NCBI GenBank assembly: GCA_963746175.1
Contig: CAVVAH010000001.1
Span: forward strand, 186,001-250,000
From: CAVVAH01 sp963746175
GTDB lineage: Bacteria; Actinomycetota; Actinomycetes; JACCUZ01
DNA: 64,000 bases
Direction: 5' to 3'
The position numbers and the translations under genes were made by a program. Below the pieces are notes generated by a model, which was given only the letters and a program-made list of their open reading frames with translations, was not told the DNA's origin and did no database searches. How positions within the stretch are numbered: position 1 is the first letter of the stretch; each line of letters starts with the position of its first letter. Below are positions 45,762 through 54,633 of the stretch, piece by piece.

Positions 45762-46727
45762 GTGGTAGCGCCGGAGCACTCGCCGGCGGTGGTGGCACTC
45801 GGGGGCGGGCACGGGCTCGCGAACGCCCTGAAGGCGCTCCGCCGGGTGACCGCGCGGCCGACCGCCGTGGTGACGGTCGCCGACGACGGGGGGTCGAGCG
45901 GCCGGCTGCGGCGCGAGCTCGGGGTCCTGCCGCCCGGTGACCTGCGGATGGCACTCGCCGCGCTGTGCGGCGACGACGACTGGGGGCGTACCTGGAGCGA
46001 GGTGGTGCAGCACCGGTTCCGCAGTCAGGGAGAGCTGCACGAGCACTCCGTCGGCAACCTGCTGATCGTCGCGCTGTGGGAGCTGCTCGACGACTCCGTC
46101 GTCGGCCTCGACTGGGTGGCCCGGCTGCTCGGCGTCGAGGGCCGGGTGCTGCCGATGTCCGTCGTTCCGCTCGACATCGAGGCCGAGGTCGAGACCGGTG
46201 ACGGCCGGGTCGTGCGCGTGCGCGGACAGGTCGCGGTGGCGTCGACGTCCGGCCGGGTGCGCAGCGTCTCGCTGCTGCCGCCGGAGCCGCCTGCCTGTCC
46301 TGAGGCGCTGGCCGCGGTGCGCGCTGCCGACTGGGTGGTGCTCGGACCTGGCTCGTGGTTCACCAGCGTGCTGCCGCACCTGCTCGTGCCCGACCTGCTC
46401 GCCGCCGTGCAGGGCACCAGCGCCCGGCGGGTGCTCGTCCTCAACCTGGGGACCCAGCCGGGGGAGACCGACGGCTTCACCCCCGAGAGCCACCTCGAGG
46501 TGCTCGCACGGCATGCTCCGGACCTGGAGCTGGACGTCGTCCTCGCCGACACGGACGGCGTCGCCGACCGTCCCGCGCTGGAGGCGGCCGCGGCGGCCAT
46601 GGGCGCGAAGCTGGTGCTGGCGCAGCTGGCCCGGCACGACCACCCCGACCAGCACGACCCGGACCGGCTGGCCGCGGCCTTCCACGCCCTCTTCTCGCCC
46701 GAGGACCAACCGAGTGACAGGATCTGA
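45762..46727 (+). CDS. yvcK: YvcK (gluconeogenesis factor, CofD-like fold)
   Basis: A 321-residue protein starting with GTG 45762, one base after the rapZ stop. VVALGGGHGLANALKALRRV is the nucleotide-binding GGGxG segment, with VVTVADDGGSSGRLRRELGVLPPGDLRMAL following. LGPGSWFTSVLPHLLVPDL and LNLGTQPGETDGF complete the CofD/2-phospholactate-transferase-like fold. Homologs bind UDP-sugars and are needed for growth on gluconeogenic carbon and for cell wall homeostasis. The rapZ-yvcK-whiA cluster ends 5 bp before whiA. Confidence 0.93.
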   Translation: MVAPEHSPAVVALGGGHGLANALKALRRVTARPTAVVTVADDGGSSGRLRRELGVLPPGDLRMALAALCGDDDWGRTWSEVVQHRFRSQGELHEHSVGNLLIVALWELLDDSVVGLDWVARLLGVEGRVLPMSVVPLDIEAEVETGDGRVVRVRGQVAVASTSGRVRSVSLLPPEPPACPEALAAVRAADWVVLGPGSWFTSVLPHLLVPDLLAAVQGTSARRVLVLNLGTQPGETDGFTPESHLEVLARHAPDLELDVVLADTDGVADRPALEAAAAAMGAKLVLAQLARHDHPDQHDPDRLAAAFHALFSPEDQPSDRI

Positions 46728-46731
46728 GCCC

Positions 46732-47712
46732 ATGGCCATGACCGCCGCCGTCAAGGACGAGCTCGCGCACCTGACGATCACCAAGCCCTGCTGCCGCAAG
46801 GCGGAGGTGTCGTCGTTGCTGCGGTTCGCGGGTGGTCTGCACATCGTGAGCGGCCGGATCGTCGTCGAGGCCGAGGTCGACACCGGCGCCACCGCACGCC
46901 GGCTGCGCAAGGACATCGCCGAGGTCTACGGCCATGCCTCTGACGTGGCGGTCGTCGCGCCCGGTGGCCTGCGCAAGGGCAGCCGCTACCTCGTCCGGGT
47001 CGCGAAGGACGGTGAGGCGCTGGCCCGTCAGACCGGCCTGCTCGACGGCCGCGGCCGTCCGGTCCGCGGGCTCCCGCCGCAGGTCGTCTCCGGTTCCGTG
47101 TGCGACGCGGAGGCTGCGTGGCGCGGTGCGTTCCTCGCCCACGGCTCGCTCACCGAGCCAGGCAGGTCGTCCGCCCTGGAGATCACCTGCCCCGGGCCGG
47201 AGGCCGCACTGGCCCTTGTCGGCGCCGCCCGCCGGCTCGGCATCAGCGCCAAGGCGCGCGAGGTGCGCGGGGTCGACCGCGTCGTCGTGCGCGACGGCGA
47301 CGCGATCGGCGCGCTGCTCACCCGGCTCGGCGCACAGGACAGCCGCCTGGCCTGGGAGGAGCGCCGCATGCGGCGCGAGGTGCGCGCCACCGCCAACCGG
47401 CTGGCGAACTTCGACGACGCCAACATGCGCCGGTCGGCCCGGGCCGCTGTCGCCGCCGGCGCCCGCGTGCAACGCGCCCTGGAGATCCTCGGCGAGGACA
47501 TCCCGGACCACCTGCGGGTGGCCGGCGAGCTCCGGCTGGCGCACAAGCAGGCCAGCCTCGAGGAGCTGGGCGGGCTGGCCGAGCCGCCGATGACGAAGGA
47601 CGCCGTCGCCGGCCGGATCCGCCGGCTGCTCGCGATGGCCGACAAGAAGGCCAGCGACAACGGCATCCCCGGCACGGAGGCCAACCTCACTCCCGACATG
47701 CTCGACGCCTGA
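46732..47712 (+). CDS. whiA: WhiA sporulation/cell division transcription factor
   Basis: A 326-residue protein. ATG 46732 is chosen (MAMTAAVKDEL); the second ATG is two codons later. The N-terminal LAGLIDADG-like WhiA domain includes ELAHLTITKPCCRKAEVSSLLRFAGGL and SALEITCPGP. The C-terminal HTH shows DIPDHLRVAGELRLAHKQASLEELG and DAVAGRIRRLLAMADKKA. In Streptomyces it switches on septation with WhiB; it is present in many non-sporulating actinobacteria as well. It is the last gene before the gap-pgk-tpiA run. Confidence 0.95.
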   Translation: MAMTAAVKDELAHLTITKPCCRKAEVSSLLRFAGGLHIVSGRIVVEAEVDTGATARRLRKDIAEVYGHASDVAVVAPGGLRKGSRYLVRVAKDGEALARQTGLLDGRGRPVRGLPPQVVSGSVCDAEAAWRGAFLAHGSLTEPGRSSALEITCPGPEAALALVGAARRLGISAKAREVRGVDRVVVRDGDAIGALLTRLGAQDSRLAWEERRMRREVRATANRLANFDDANMRRSARAAVAAGARVQRALEILGEDIPDHLRVAGELRLAHKQASLEELGGLAEPPMTKDAVAGRIRRLLAMADKKASDNGIPGTEANLTPDMLDA

Positions 47713-47767
47713 ACATCCCGCTGACCACGGGTCGGAACGCCCGACCGGGCGCCCCCCGAGCGTTGGG

Positions 47768-47773
47768 TAGGGT
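47768..47773 (+). promoter_or_regulatory. -10 element TAGGGT upstream of gap
   Basis: TAGGGT lies 38 nt before the gap start, leaving a short leader with a GAGGAGA Shine-Dalgarno (about 47799-47805). No convincing -35 at standard spacing was found. Confidence 0.4.
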
Positions 47774-47811
47774 CGTCGGGCACGTGTGACTGACGACTCG
47801 AGGAGACGGCC

Positions 47812-48816
47812 GTGACGGTCAAGGTGGGCATCAACGGCTTCGGCCGCATCGGGCGGAACTTCCTCCGCGCCGCCCTCGCGCAGGGGGCCGACATCGAGGT
47901 CGTGGGGGCCAACGACCTCACCGACAACAGGACCCTGGCCCACCTGCTGAAGTACGACAGCATCCTCGGCCGGCTCTCCGAGGACGTCACCTACGACGAC
48001 GACAACATCGTCGTGGGCGGCCGCAAGATCCGCGCACTCGAGGAGCGGGACCCGGCCGCGCTGCCGTGGAAGGAGCTCGGCGCCGACGTCGTCATCGAGT
48101 CGACCGGCTTCTTCACCGACGCCACCAAGGCGAAGGCGCACATCGACGGTGGCGCCCAGAAGGTCATCATCTCCGCGCCGGCCACGAACGAGGACTTCAC
48201 CGTGGTCCTGGGCGCCAACGACGACCAGTACGACCCGTCGAAGCACCACATCATCAGCAACGCGTCGTGCACCACCAACTGCCTGGCGCCGATGGCCAAG
48301 ACCCTGCACGAGGCGTTCACCATCGAGCGCGGCCTGATGACGACGATCCACGCCTACACCGCCGACCAGAACCTCCAGGACGGCCCGCACAAGGACCTCC
48401 GCCGGGCCCGGGCCGCCGCGCTCAACGTGGTGCCCACCAGCACGGGAGCGGCCAAGGCGATCGGCCTCGTTCTGCCGGAGCTCAAGGGCAAGCTCGACGG
48501 CTACGCGCTGCGCGTCCCGGTCCCGACCGGCTCGGCCACCGACCTCACGGTCGCCGTCGGCCGCGACACCAGCGTCGAGGAGGTCAACGCGGCGTTCAAG
48601 GCGGCCGCCGACGGCCCCCTCAAGGGCTACCTCACCTACACCGAGGACGAGATCGTCTCCAGCGACATCGTCACCGACCCCTCGTCGTGCATCTTCGACT
48701 CCAAGCTCACCAAGGTCATCGGCAACCAGGTGAAGATCGTCGGCTGGTACGACAACGAATGGGGCTACTCCAACCGGCTGGTCGACCTGGTGAAGCTCGT
48801 CGGCTCGTCGCTGTAG
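47812..48816 (+). CDS. gap: Glyceraldehyde-3-phosphate dehydrogenase, type I
   Basis: A 334-residue protein; GTG 47812 with GAGGAGA upstream. The NAD-binding start is VKVGINGFGRIGRNFLRA, followed by the catalytic motif SNASCTTNCLAPMAKTL (nucleophilic Cys about residue 154) and VGWYDNEWGYSNRLVDLV at the C-terminus. It oxidises G3P to 1,3-bisphosphoglycerate with NAD+ in glycolysis. The first of three glycolytic genes, it is followed 10 bp later by pgk. Confidence 0.97.
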   Translation: MTVKVGINGFGRIGRNFLRAALAQGADIEVVGANDLTDNRTLAHLLKYDSILGRLSEDVTYDDDNIVVGGRKIRALEERDPAALPWKELGADVVIESTGFFTDATKAKAHIDGGAQKVIISAPATNEDFTVVLGANDDQYDPSKHHIISNASCTTNCLAPMAKTLHEAFTIERGLMTTIHAYTADQNLQDGPHKDLRRARAAALNVVPTSTGAAKAIGLVLPELKGKLDGYALRVPVPTGSATDLTVAVGRDTSVEEVNAAFKAAADGPLKGYLTYTEDEIVSSDIVTDPSSCIFDSKLTKVIGNQVKIVGWYDNEWGYSNRLVDLVKLVGSSL

Positions 48817-48826
48817 GTCCCGACTC

Positions 48827-50026
48827 GTGAAGAGCGTCGACGACCTCGGGGACCTCGCCGGCAAGCGGGTGCTGGTCCGCTCCGACCTCAACGTGCCGCT
48901 CGACGGCGGCACCATCACCGACGACGGCCGGATCCGCGCGAGCGCGCCGACCATCGCCGACCTCGCCGACCGCGGAGCGCGCGTGATCGTGTGCGCGCAC
49001 CTCGGCCGCCCCGAGGGCGAGCCGGTCGACAAGTACAGCCTGCGGCCGGTGGCCGAGCGCCTGTCCGAGGTCCTGGGCCGCGAGGTGGCATTCGCCACCG
49101 ACACCGTGGGGGAGTCGGCCAAGGAGACGGTCGAGGGCCTCGGCGACGGCGACGTCGCCCTGCTGGAGAACCTGCGCTTCAACAAGGGCGAGGAGAGCAA
49201 GGACGACGGCGAGCGCTCGTCGTTCGCCGACCAGCTCGCCGCGCTCGCCGACGTCTACGTGGGCGACGGCTTCGGCGCCGTGCACCGCAAGCACGCCAGC
49301 GTGTTCGACGTGCCGCAGCGGCTGCCGCACGCGGCCGGCGAGCTGGTCGAGGTCGAGACCGAGGTGCTGCACAGGCTGACCGGTGACCCGGAGCGGCCCT
49401 ATGTCGTCGTCCTCGGCGGCTCCAAGGTGTCCGACAAGCTCGGCGTCATCGACAACCTGATCGAGTCGGTCGACCGGCTGCTGATCGGCGGCGGCATGGT
49501 CTTCACCTTCCTCAAGGCCCAGGGCCACGAGGTCGGCAAGAGCCTGCTCGAGGACAACCAGCTCGATGCCGTCCGCGGCTACCTCGAGCAGGCGGACGCG
49601 AAGGGAGTCGAGATCGTGCTCCCGGTCGACGTCGTGGCGGCCACCGAGTTCTCGGCCGACGCCGACCACGACGTCGTCGCCGTCGACGCGATCCCTGCCG
49701 ACCGGATCGGCCTCGACATCGGGCCCGAGAGCGGGAAGCTGTTCGCGTCGAAGATCGCCGACGCCCGCACGGTGTTCTGGAACGGTCCGATGGGCGTCTT
49801 CGAGATGGCGCCCTACGCCGAGGGCACCCGGGCTGTCGCGCAGGCACTCATCGACGTCACGCACGCCGGCGGCCTCACCGTCGTCGGAGGGGGCGACTCG
49901 GCGGCCGCGGTCCGCGCGCTCGGCTTCGACGAGGGCGGCTTCGGCCACATCTCGACCGGAGGTGGCGCCAGCCTCGAGCTGCTCGAGGGCAAGGAGCTCC
50001 CCGGTCTCACAGCTCTGGAGGACTGA
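48827..50026 (+). CDS. pgk: Phosphoglycerate kinase
   Basis: A 399-residue protein; GTG 48827 after the gap stop. LVRSDLNVPLDGGTITDDGRI is the substrate-binding N-terminal signature. Further motifs are HLGRPEGE, LLENLRFNKGEE, VVLGGSKVSDKLGVIDNL, VFWNGPMGVFE and VGGGDSAAAV (nucleotide-binding). It makes ATP and 3-phosphoglycerate from 1,3-bisphosphoglycerate. It sits between gap and tpiA. Confidence 0.97.
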   Translation: MKSVDDLGDLAGKRVLVRSDLNVPLDGGTITDDGRIRASAPTIADLADRGARVIVCAHLGRPEGEPVDKYSLRPVAERLSEVLGREVAFATDTVGESAKETVEGLGDGDVALLENLRFNKGEESKDDGERSSFADQLAALADVYVGDGFGAVHRKHASVFDVPQRLPHAAGELVEVETEVLHRLTGDPERPYVVVLGGSKVSDKLGVIDNLIESVDRLLIGGGMVFTFLKAQGHEVGKSLLEDNQLDAVRGYLEQADAKGVEIVLPVDVVAATEFSADADHDVVAVDAIPADRIGLDIGPESGKLFASKIADARTVFWNGPMGVFEMAPYAEGTRAVAQALIDVTHAGGLTVVGGGDSAAAVRALGFDEGGFGHISTGGGASLELLEGKELPGLTALED

Positions 50027-50032
50027 GCACAC

Positions 50033-50842
50033 ATGTCACGCACCCCGCTCATGGCGGGCAACTGGAAGATGAACCTCAACCACCTCGAGGCGCTCGCCCT
50101 GGTGCAGAAGCTCGCCTTCTCCCTGACCGACGACGACTTCGACGCGGTCGAGGTGGCGGTGCTGCCGCCGTTCACGGACATCCGGTCGGTGCAGACCCTC
50201 GTCGACGGCGACAAGTACCGCATCGTCTACGGCGCGCAGGACTGCTCGCCGTACGCCTCGGGCGCGCACACCGGCGACATCGCCGCGTCGATGCTGGCGA
50301 AGCTGGGCTGCAGCTATGTCGTCGTCGGCCACAGCGAGCGCCGCGCCGACCACAACGAGGACGACGCACTGGTCAACGCCAAGGTCAAGGCGGCGTTCGC
50401 CGAGAGGGTCGTGCCGATCCTGTGCGTCGGCGAGCCCCTGGAGGTGCGCCACGAGGGGCGGCACGTCGAGCACACGCTGGCACAGCTGTCCGGGGCGCTC
50501 GAGGGTGTCGGTGCCGAGCTGGCCCGCCAGGTGGTCGTCGCCTACGAGCCGGTCTGGGCGATCGGCACCGGCGAGGTGGCGACGCCGGAGGACGCGCAGG
50601 AGGTCTGCGCCGCGATCCGGACCCGGCTGGCCGAGCTGTACTCCGGCGACCTGGCCGACGGGGTGCGCGTGCTGTACGGCGGCTCGGTCAAGGCCGGCAA
50701 CGTGGCCGCGATCATGGCGCAGACCGACGTCGACGGCGCTCTCGTGGGCGGCGCCAGCATCGACCCGGACGAGTTCGTGGGCATCGTGCGCTACCGCAAG
50801 GCGGCGGAGGCCGCAGCGAGCGACCAGCCCGCCCACGCCTGA
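50033..50842 (+). CDS. tpiA: Triosephosphate isomerase
   Basis: A 269-residue protein from ATG 50033. MAGNWKMNLNH carries the Asn/Lys of the active site. VVVGHSERR provides the catalytic His (about 103), VAYEPVWAIGTG the catalytic Glu (about 175), and VLYGGSVKAGN and VGGASID the phosphate-binding loop. It interconverts DHAP and G3P. It follows pgk by 6 bp and is the last gene of this operon. Confidence 0.97.
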   Translation: MSRTPLMAGNWKMNLNHLEALALVQKLAFSLTDDDFDAVEVAVLPPFTDIRSVQTLVDGDKYRIVYGAQDCSPYASGAHTGDIAASMLAKLGCSYVVVGHSERRADHNEDDALVNAKVKAAFAERVVPILCVGEPLEVRHEGRHVEHTLAQLSGALEGVGAELARQVVVAYEPVWAIGTGEVATPEDAQEVCAAIRTRLAELYSGDLADGVRVLYGGSVKAGNVAAIMAQTDVDGALVGGASIDPDEFVGIVRYRKAAEAAASDQPAHA

Positions 50843-50845
50843 CGG

Positions 50846-50851
50846 TAGAGT
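50846..50851 (+). promoter_or_regulatory. -10 element TAGAGT upstream of secG
   Basis: TAGAGT lies directly after the tpiA stop, giving secG its own promoter with an untranslated leader of about 70 nt and a CCGGGAG Shine-Dalgarno (about 50912-50918). Confidence 0.4.
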
Positions 50852-50929
50852 TGTCCCTCGGCCGGGCGACCCCGCGCCGGACCGACTCGATGCCCTCGCG
50901 CCGCGACGTACCACCGGGAGCCGACCACC

Positions 50930-51163
50930 GTGCAGCTCGTCCTGCAGATCATCCTCACCCTCACCAGCCTGCTGCTGATCCTGCTCGTGCTGCTGCACAA
51001 GGGCAAAGGCGGCGGGCTGTCGGACCTGTTCGGCGGCGGTGTCTCGTCGTCGCTCGGCGGCTCGTCGGTCGTGGAGCGCAACCTCGACCGGCTCACCATC
51101 GGTCTCGGGATCGTCTGGGTCGCGGCCATCGTGGCCCTCGGGCTGCTGCTCAAGAACGGTTGA
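50930..51163 (+). CDS. secG: SecG preprotein translocase subunit
   Basis: A 77-residue protein; GTG 50930. Two helices, LVLQIILTLTSLLLILLVLL and LDRLTIGLGIVWVAAIVALGLLL, surround the characteristic cytosolic loop HKGKGGGLSDLFGGG. It assists SecYE in protein export. It follows the glycolytic run as in many Actinobacteria. Confidence 0.95.
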   Translation: MQLVLQIILTLTSLLLILLVLLHKGKGGGLSDLFGGGVSSSLGGSSVVERNLDRLTIGLGIVWVAAIVALGLLLKNG

Positions 51164-51188
51164 GCCCGCCTCATCCGACCCGACGACC

Positions 51189-51194
51189 TACACT
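51189..51194 (+). promoter_or_regulatory. -10 element TACACT upstream of rbpA
   Basis: TACACT lies 59 nt before the rbpA start codon. A separate promoter for rbpA is likely. Confidence 0.4.
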
Positions 51195-51253
51195 GACGGT
51201 CGTCGGGGCCGTACCGGTCGCCGATCGCGACCTCAGGACGCTGGGAGCACTTC

Positions 51254-51592
51254 GTGGCAAGTGGTAACGCCATCCGCGGCAGCCGGGTCGGAGCCGGACC
51301 GATGGGCGAGGCCGAGCGCGGCGAGTCCGCACCCCGGTTCCGCATCTCGTACTGGTGCGCCAACGGTCACGAGACGCGCCCCAGCTTCGCCGAGGACACC
51401 CAGGTGCAGGCCCCCGAGACCTGGGACTGCCCGCGCTGCGGCTTCCCGGCCGGACAGGACGAGGCCAACCCGCCGTCGCCGCCGCGCACGGAGCCGTACA
51501 AGACCCATCTCGCGTACGTGAAGGAGCGCCGCAGCGACGCCGACGGCGCCGCCATCCTGGAAGAGGCGCTGGCCAAGCTGCGCGGCAACTAG
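51254..51592 (+). CDS. rbpA: RbpA, RNA polymerase-binding protein
   Basis: A 112-residue protein from GTG 51254. It contains the conserved N-terminal GNAIRGSRVGAGPM, the Zn-ribbon WCANGHE...WDCPRCGFPAG with three visible Cys plus a His, and the C-terminal sigma-interaction helix (RSDADGAAILEEALAKLR). It is the actinobacterial global regulator that stabilises sigma A/HrdB holoenzyme and open complexes. It is monocistronic, ending in a strong terminator at 51608. Confidence 0.96.
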   Translation: MASGNAIRGSRVGAGPMGEAERGESAPRFRISYWCANGHETRPSFAEDTQVQAPETWDCPRCGFPAGQDEANPPSPPRTEPYKTHLAYVKERRSDADGAAILEEALAKLRGN

Positions 51593-51607
51593 CTGACGTC
51601 GTGACGG

Positions 51608-51640
51608 GGACCCCGCCGGGCTCGACCGGGCGGGGTCCTT
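51608..51640 (+). terminator. Intrinsic terminator after rbpA
   Basis: GGACCCCGCC (51608-51617) and GGCGGGGTCC (51629-51638) make a perfect 10-bp stem with an 11-nt loop, followed by TTG. It lies 15 nt after the rbpA stop. Confidence 0.8.
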
Positions 51641-51674
51641 GCAGGTCGGGGCGGTCGCGCGGGGCGTGCAGTCC

Positions 51675-51680
51675 TAGGGT
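51675..51680 (+). promoter_or_regulatory. -10 element TAGGGT for a leaderless gene
   Basis: TAGGGT ends exactly 6 nt before ATG 51687; no Shine-Dalgarno. Confidence 0.55.
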
Positions 51681-51686
51681 GCTGCC

Positions 51687-52862
51687 ATGCCGGGACCGCT
51701 CGAGGGAACGCTCGTCGTCGACCTGTCGCGGGCGCTGGCCGGCCCGCACGCCGCCATGATGCTCGGCGATCTCGGCGCCCGCGTCATCAAGGTCGAGAAC
51801 CCCGACGGCGGTGACGACAGCCGTGGCTGGGGGCCGCCGTTCGTCGACGCCGACGGTGTCGCCGACCACGGGGAGAGCACCTACTTCTTCTCCTGCAACC
51901 GCAACAAGGAGTCGGTCACGGCCGACCTCAAGTCCGACGACGGCAAGGACCTGCTGACCCGCCTGGTGCGCCGGGCCGACGTCCTCGTCGAGAACTTCCG
52001 CACCGGCGTGCTCGACCGGCTCGGCTTCCCCGTCGAGCGGCTGCACGAGCTCAACCCGCGACTGGTGGTGCTCTCGATCAGCGGCTTCGGCCACGACGGG
52101 CCGGAGGGTGGTCGGGCCGGCTACGACCAGATCGCGCAGGGCGAGGCGGGCCTGATGTCGCTGACCGGTTCCGGTCCGGGCGACCCGATGCGCGTCGGCG
52201 TGCCGATCGGCGACCTGCTGGCCGGGATGTACGGCGCCTACGGCGTGGTCGCAGCGCTGCACGAGCGGGACCGCACCGGCGTCGGCAAGGTGGTGCGCAC
52301 CTCGCTGCTGGCCGCGATCGTCGGCGTGCACGCCTTCCAGGGGACCCGCTACACCGTCGCCGGCGAGGTGCCGTACGGCCAGGGCAACCACCACCCGTCG
52401 ATCTGCCCCTACGGCCTCTTCCACTGCGCCGACGGGCTGCTGCAGATCGCCGTCGGCAGCGAGGGCCTGTGGCGCAAGCTCGCCGCCGAGTACGACCTGC
52501 CGGTCGACGCCCAGGGCTTCGCCACCAACGCCCAGCGGGTCCGCAACCGGGACGACGTGGTGGCCGCGGTCGACGCGGCGTTCGCGCCGCACCCGCTCGC
52601 CGGGCTGCTGCCGCGGCTGGCCGAGATCGGGATCCCGGCCGGCGAGGTGCGCACGCTCGACCGGGTCTACGAGTGGGACCAGACGGCGTCGCAGGGACTT
52701 CTCGTCGAGGTCGAGCACGCCCTCGCCGGGCGCCTCACCCTCCCAGGCCCCCCACTGCGCTTCGACGGCGACGAGGTCCAGCAGCACCGGGCGCCGCCGC
52801 TGCTCGGCCAGCACGACGGGTCGGTGCGGGCCTGGCTCGCGGAGGTCGAGCCGACCTCGTGA
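51687..52862 (+). CDS. Class III (CaiB/BaiF-type) CoA-transferase
   Basis: A 391-residue protein, apparently leaderless. VVDLSRALAGPHAAMMLGDLGARVIKVENP opens the fold and LVENFRTGVLDRLGF follows. The catalytic Asp is in GYDQIAQGEAGLMSLTG (about residue 148), and VGVPIGDLLAGMYGAYGVVAALHER follows. It moves CoA between carboxylic acids, for example succinyl-CoA to another acid; specificity cannot be judged. It overlaps the carboxyltransferase gene by GTGA, suggesting one acyl-CoA pathway. Confidence 0.9.
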   Translation: MPGPLEGTLVVDLSRALAGPHAAMMLGDLGARVIKVENPDGGDDSRGWGPPFVDADGVADHGESTYFFSCNRNKESVTADLKSDDGKDLLTRLVRRADVLVENFRTGVLDRLGFPVERLHELNPRLVVLSISGFGHDGPEGGRAGYDQIAQGEAGLMSLTGSGPGDPMRVGVPIGDLLAGMYGAYGVVAALHERDRTGVGKVVRTSLLAAIVGVHAFQGTRYTVAGEVPYGQGNHHPSICPYGLFHCADGLLQIAVGSEGLWRKLAAEYDLPVDAQGFATNAQRVRNRDDVVAAVDAAFAPHPLAGLLPRLAEIGIPAGEVRTLDRVYEWDQTASQGLLVEVEHALAGRLTLPGPPLRFDGDEVQQHRAPPLLGQHDGSVRAWLAEVEPTS

Positions 52863-54388
52863 CCAGCCCCGGTGCCCTCGAGCTGATCGAGGCGGTGCTC
52901 GACCCCGGCAGCTGGCAGCGGTGGGACGAGCCGCTGCCGCCGGAGACCGGGCTCGACCCGGCGTACGCCGAGGCGCTGGCCGCCGCCCGGGCGCGCACCG
53001 GCCTCGACGAGGCGGTCGTGACCGGCGAGGGCCGGATCCGCGGTCGGCGGGTGGCGCTCGCGGCCTGCGAGTTCCGCTTCCTCGCGGGGTCCATCGGCGT
53101 CCGGGCCGCCGACCGCCTGGTCGCGGCCGTCGAGCGGGCCACCGACGAGCGGCTGCCGCTGCTCGCGTCGCCGACGTCGGGCGGCACCCGGATGCAGGAG
53201 GGCACCACCGCGTTCCTCCAGATGGTGAAGATCACCGCGGCGATCGGCCGGCACAAGGCGGCCGGCAACCCCTACCTCGTCTACCTGCGCAACCCGACCA
53301 CCGGCGGTGTGCTCGCCTCGTGGGGGTCGCTCGGCCACGTGACGGTCGCCGAGCCCGGCGCCCTGATCGGCTTCCTCGGACCGCGGGTGTACACCGCGCT
53401 GTACGGCGCCGAGTTCCCCGCCGGCGTCCAGACCGCCGAGAACCTGCTGGCGCACGGCATCGTCGACGCCGTCCTGCCGCCGGAGGCGATCCCCGAGATC
53501 CTCGACCGGGCGCTGGCCGTCCTGTCGGCGCCGCGCGAGGGGTCCCCGGACGCCGCTCCCGTCGACCCGGCCGACGACGCGTACGGCGATGCGTACGACG
53601 CCGAGGCCGAGGTCGACGACGTGCCGGCGTGGGAGTCGGTCCGCCGGTCGAGGCGTCCCGAGCGCCCCGGCGTACGCCAGCTGCTGCGCAGCGCGGCCCG
53701 GGACGTCGTGCCGATGCGCGGCACGGGCGCGGGCGAGATCGACGCCGGGCTGATCCTCGCGCTGGCCAGGTTCGGCGGGGCGCCGTGCGTCGTGCTGGGA
53801 CAGGACCGGCAGAACCAGGCGGCCGGGACGCCGCTCGGCCCCGCCGGCCTGCGGGAGGCGCGGCGCGGCATGAAGCTGGCCGACGAGCTCAAGCTGCCGC
53901 TCGTCACCGTGATCGACACGGCGGGAGCCGCGCTGTCCCGGGAGGCCGAGGAGGGCGGGCTGGCCGGTGAGATCGCCCGCTGCCTGCAGGACCTCGTCCT
54001 GCTCGACGCGCCGACCGTCTGCCTGCTGCTCGGGCAAGGAGCCGGCGGGGGAGCGCTGGCGCTGCTGCCGGCCGACCGGGTCGTGTGCGCCCAGCACGGC
54101 TGGCTGTCGCCGCTGCCGCCGGAGGGCGCCTCGGCGATCATCCACCGCACGACCGACCGGGCCGCGGAGATGGCCGAGACGCAGGGTGTGCGGTCGCTGG
54201 ACCTGCTCCGCGCCGGCATCGTCGACCGGGTGGTCGCCGAGCGGCCGGACGCCGCCGACGAGCCGGCGGCGTACCTCGCCCGGGTGGCCCGGGTGCTCGA
54301 GGCCGAGCTCGCCGGCCTGCTCCGCCGCGACCCCCGCACCCGCCTCGCCGCCCGCCTGGCCCGCTACCGCACCCTCGGCTCCCCCTGA
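52859..54388 (+). CDS. Fused AccD-AccA-type acyl-CoA carboxylase carboxyltransferase
   Basis: A 509-residue protein; GTG 52859 overlaps the upstream stop. The N-terminal beta-like half carries FLAGSIGV and SPTSGGTRMQEG (AccD-like SGGxRMQEG, about residues 101-112) with NPTTGGVLASWGSLGHV. The C-terminal alpha-like half has AGEIDAGLILALARFGGAPCV, REARRGMKLADELKLPLVTVIDTAGA and LGQGAGGGALAL (about 395-400). There is no N-terminal zinc ribbon. A single-chain carboxyltransferase is common in actinobacterial acyl-CoA carboxylases. Its biotin partner is not in the window. Confidence 0.85.
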   Translation: MTSPGALELIEAVLDPGSWQRWDEPLPPETGLDPAYAEALAAARARTGLDEAVVTGEGRIRGRRVALAACEFRFLAGSIGVRAADRLVAAVERATDERLPLLASPTSGGTRMQEGTTAFLQMVKITAAIGRHKAAGNPYLVYLRNPTTGGVLASWGSLGHVTVAEPGALIGFLGPRVYTALYGAEFPAGVQTAENLLAHGIVDAVLPPEAIPEILDRALAVLSAPREGSPDAAPVDPADDAYGDAYDAEAEVDDVPAWESVRRSRRPERPGVRQLLRSAARDVVPMRGTGAGEIDAGLILALARFGGAPCVVLGQDRQNQAAGTPLGPAGLREARRGMKLADELKLPLVTVIDTAGAALSREAEEGGLAGEIARCLQDLVLLDAPTVCLLLGQGAGGGALALLPADRVVCAQHGWLSPLPPEGASAIIHRTTDRAAEMAETQGVRSLDLLRAGIVDRVVAERPDAADEPAAYLARVARVLEAELAGLLRRDPRTRLAARLARYRTLGSP

Positions 54389-54423
54389 CCCCCCGCCCCC
54401 GCCCCGCCATCCCACCTGACCTT

Positions 54424-54470
54424 CGGCCGGTTGATCACGTGCACGTGATCGACCTCCGCCGGTAGTGGTG
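54424..54470. repeat. Palindromic inverted repeat, left copy
   Basis: Contains the 18-bp perfect palindrome GATCACGTGCACGTGATC (54433-54450), preceded by CGGCCGGTT and followed after a few bases by CCGGTAGTGGT. It is matched in inverted orientation at 55695-55740. Confidence 0.8.
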
Positions 54471-54633
54471 GATTGGCCGCTTCCGGCGGAGGTTGACCAC
54501 TCGCGGCTGCTCGTCCGGGAGCTCGCCACTGCACAGCACGACGTCTGTCCACAGCCTGGCCGGCCGGCGCGAGGCTCCACAGGTTGCCGAGCGTCTATGG
54601 CTTGGTGCTCTTCCCGGAGTCACTGTTGCCGAC

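Noticed and set aside
54493..54633. Extended N-terminus of the AbiEi/DUF559-like gene
   Set aside because: The extra residues (Ser/Thr-rich) do not match the family start and would read into the repeat flank.
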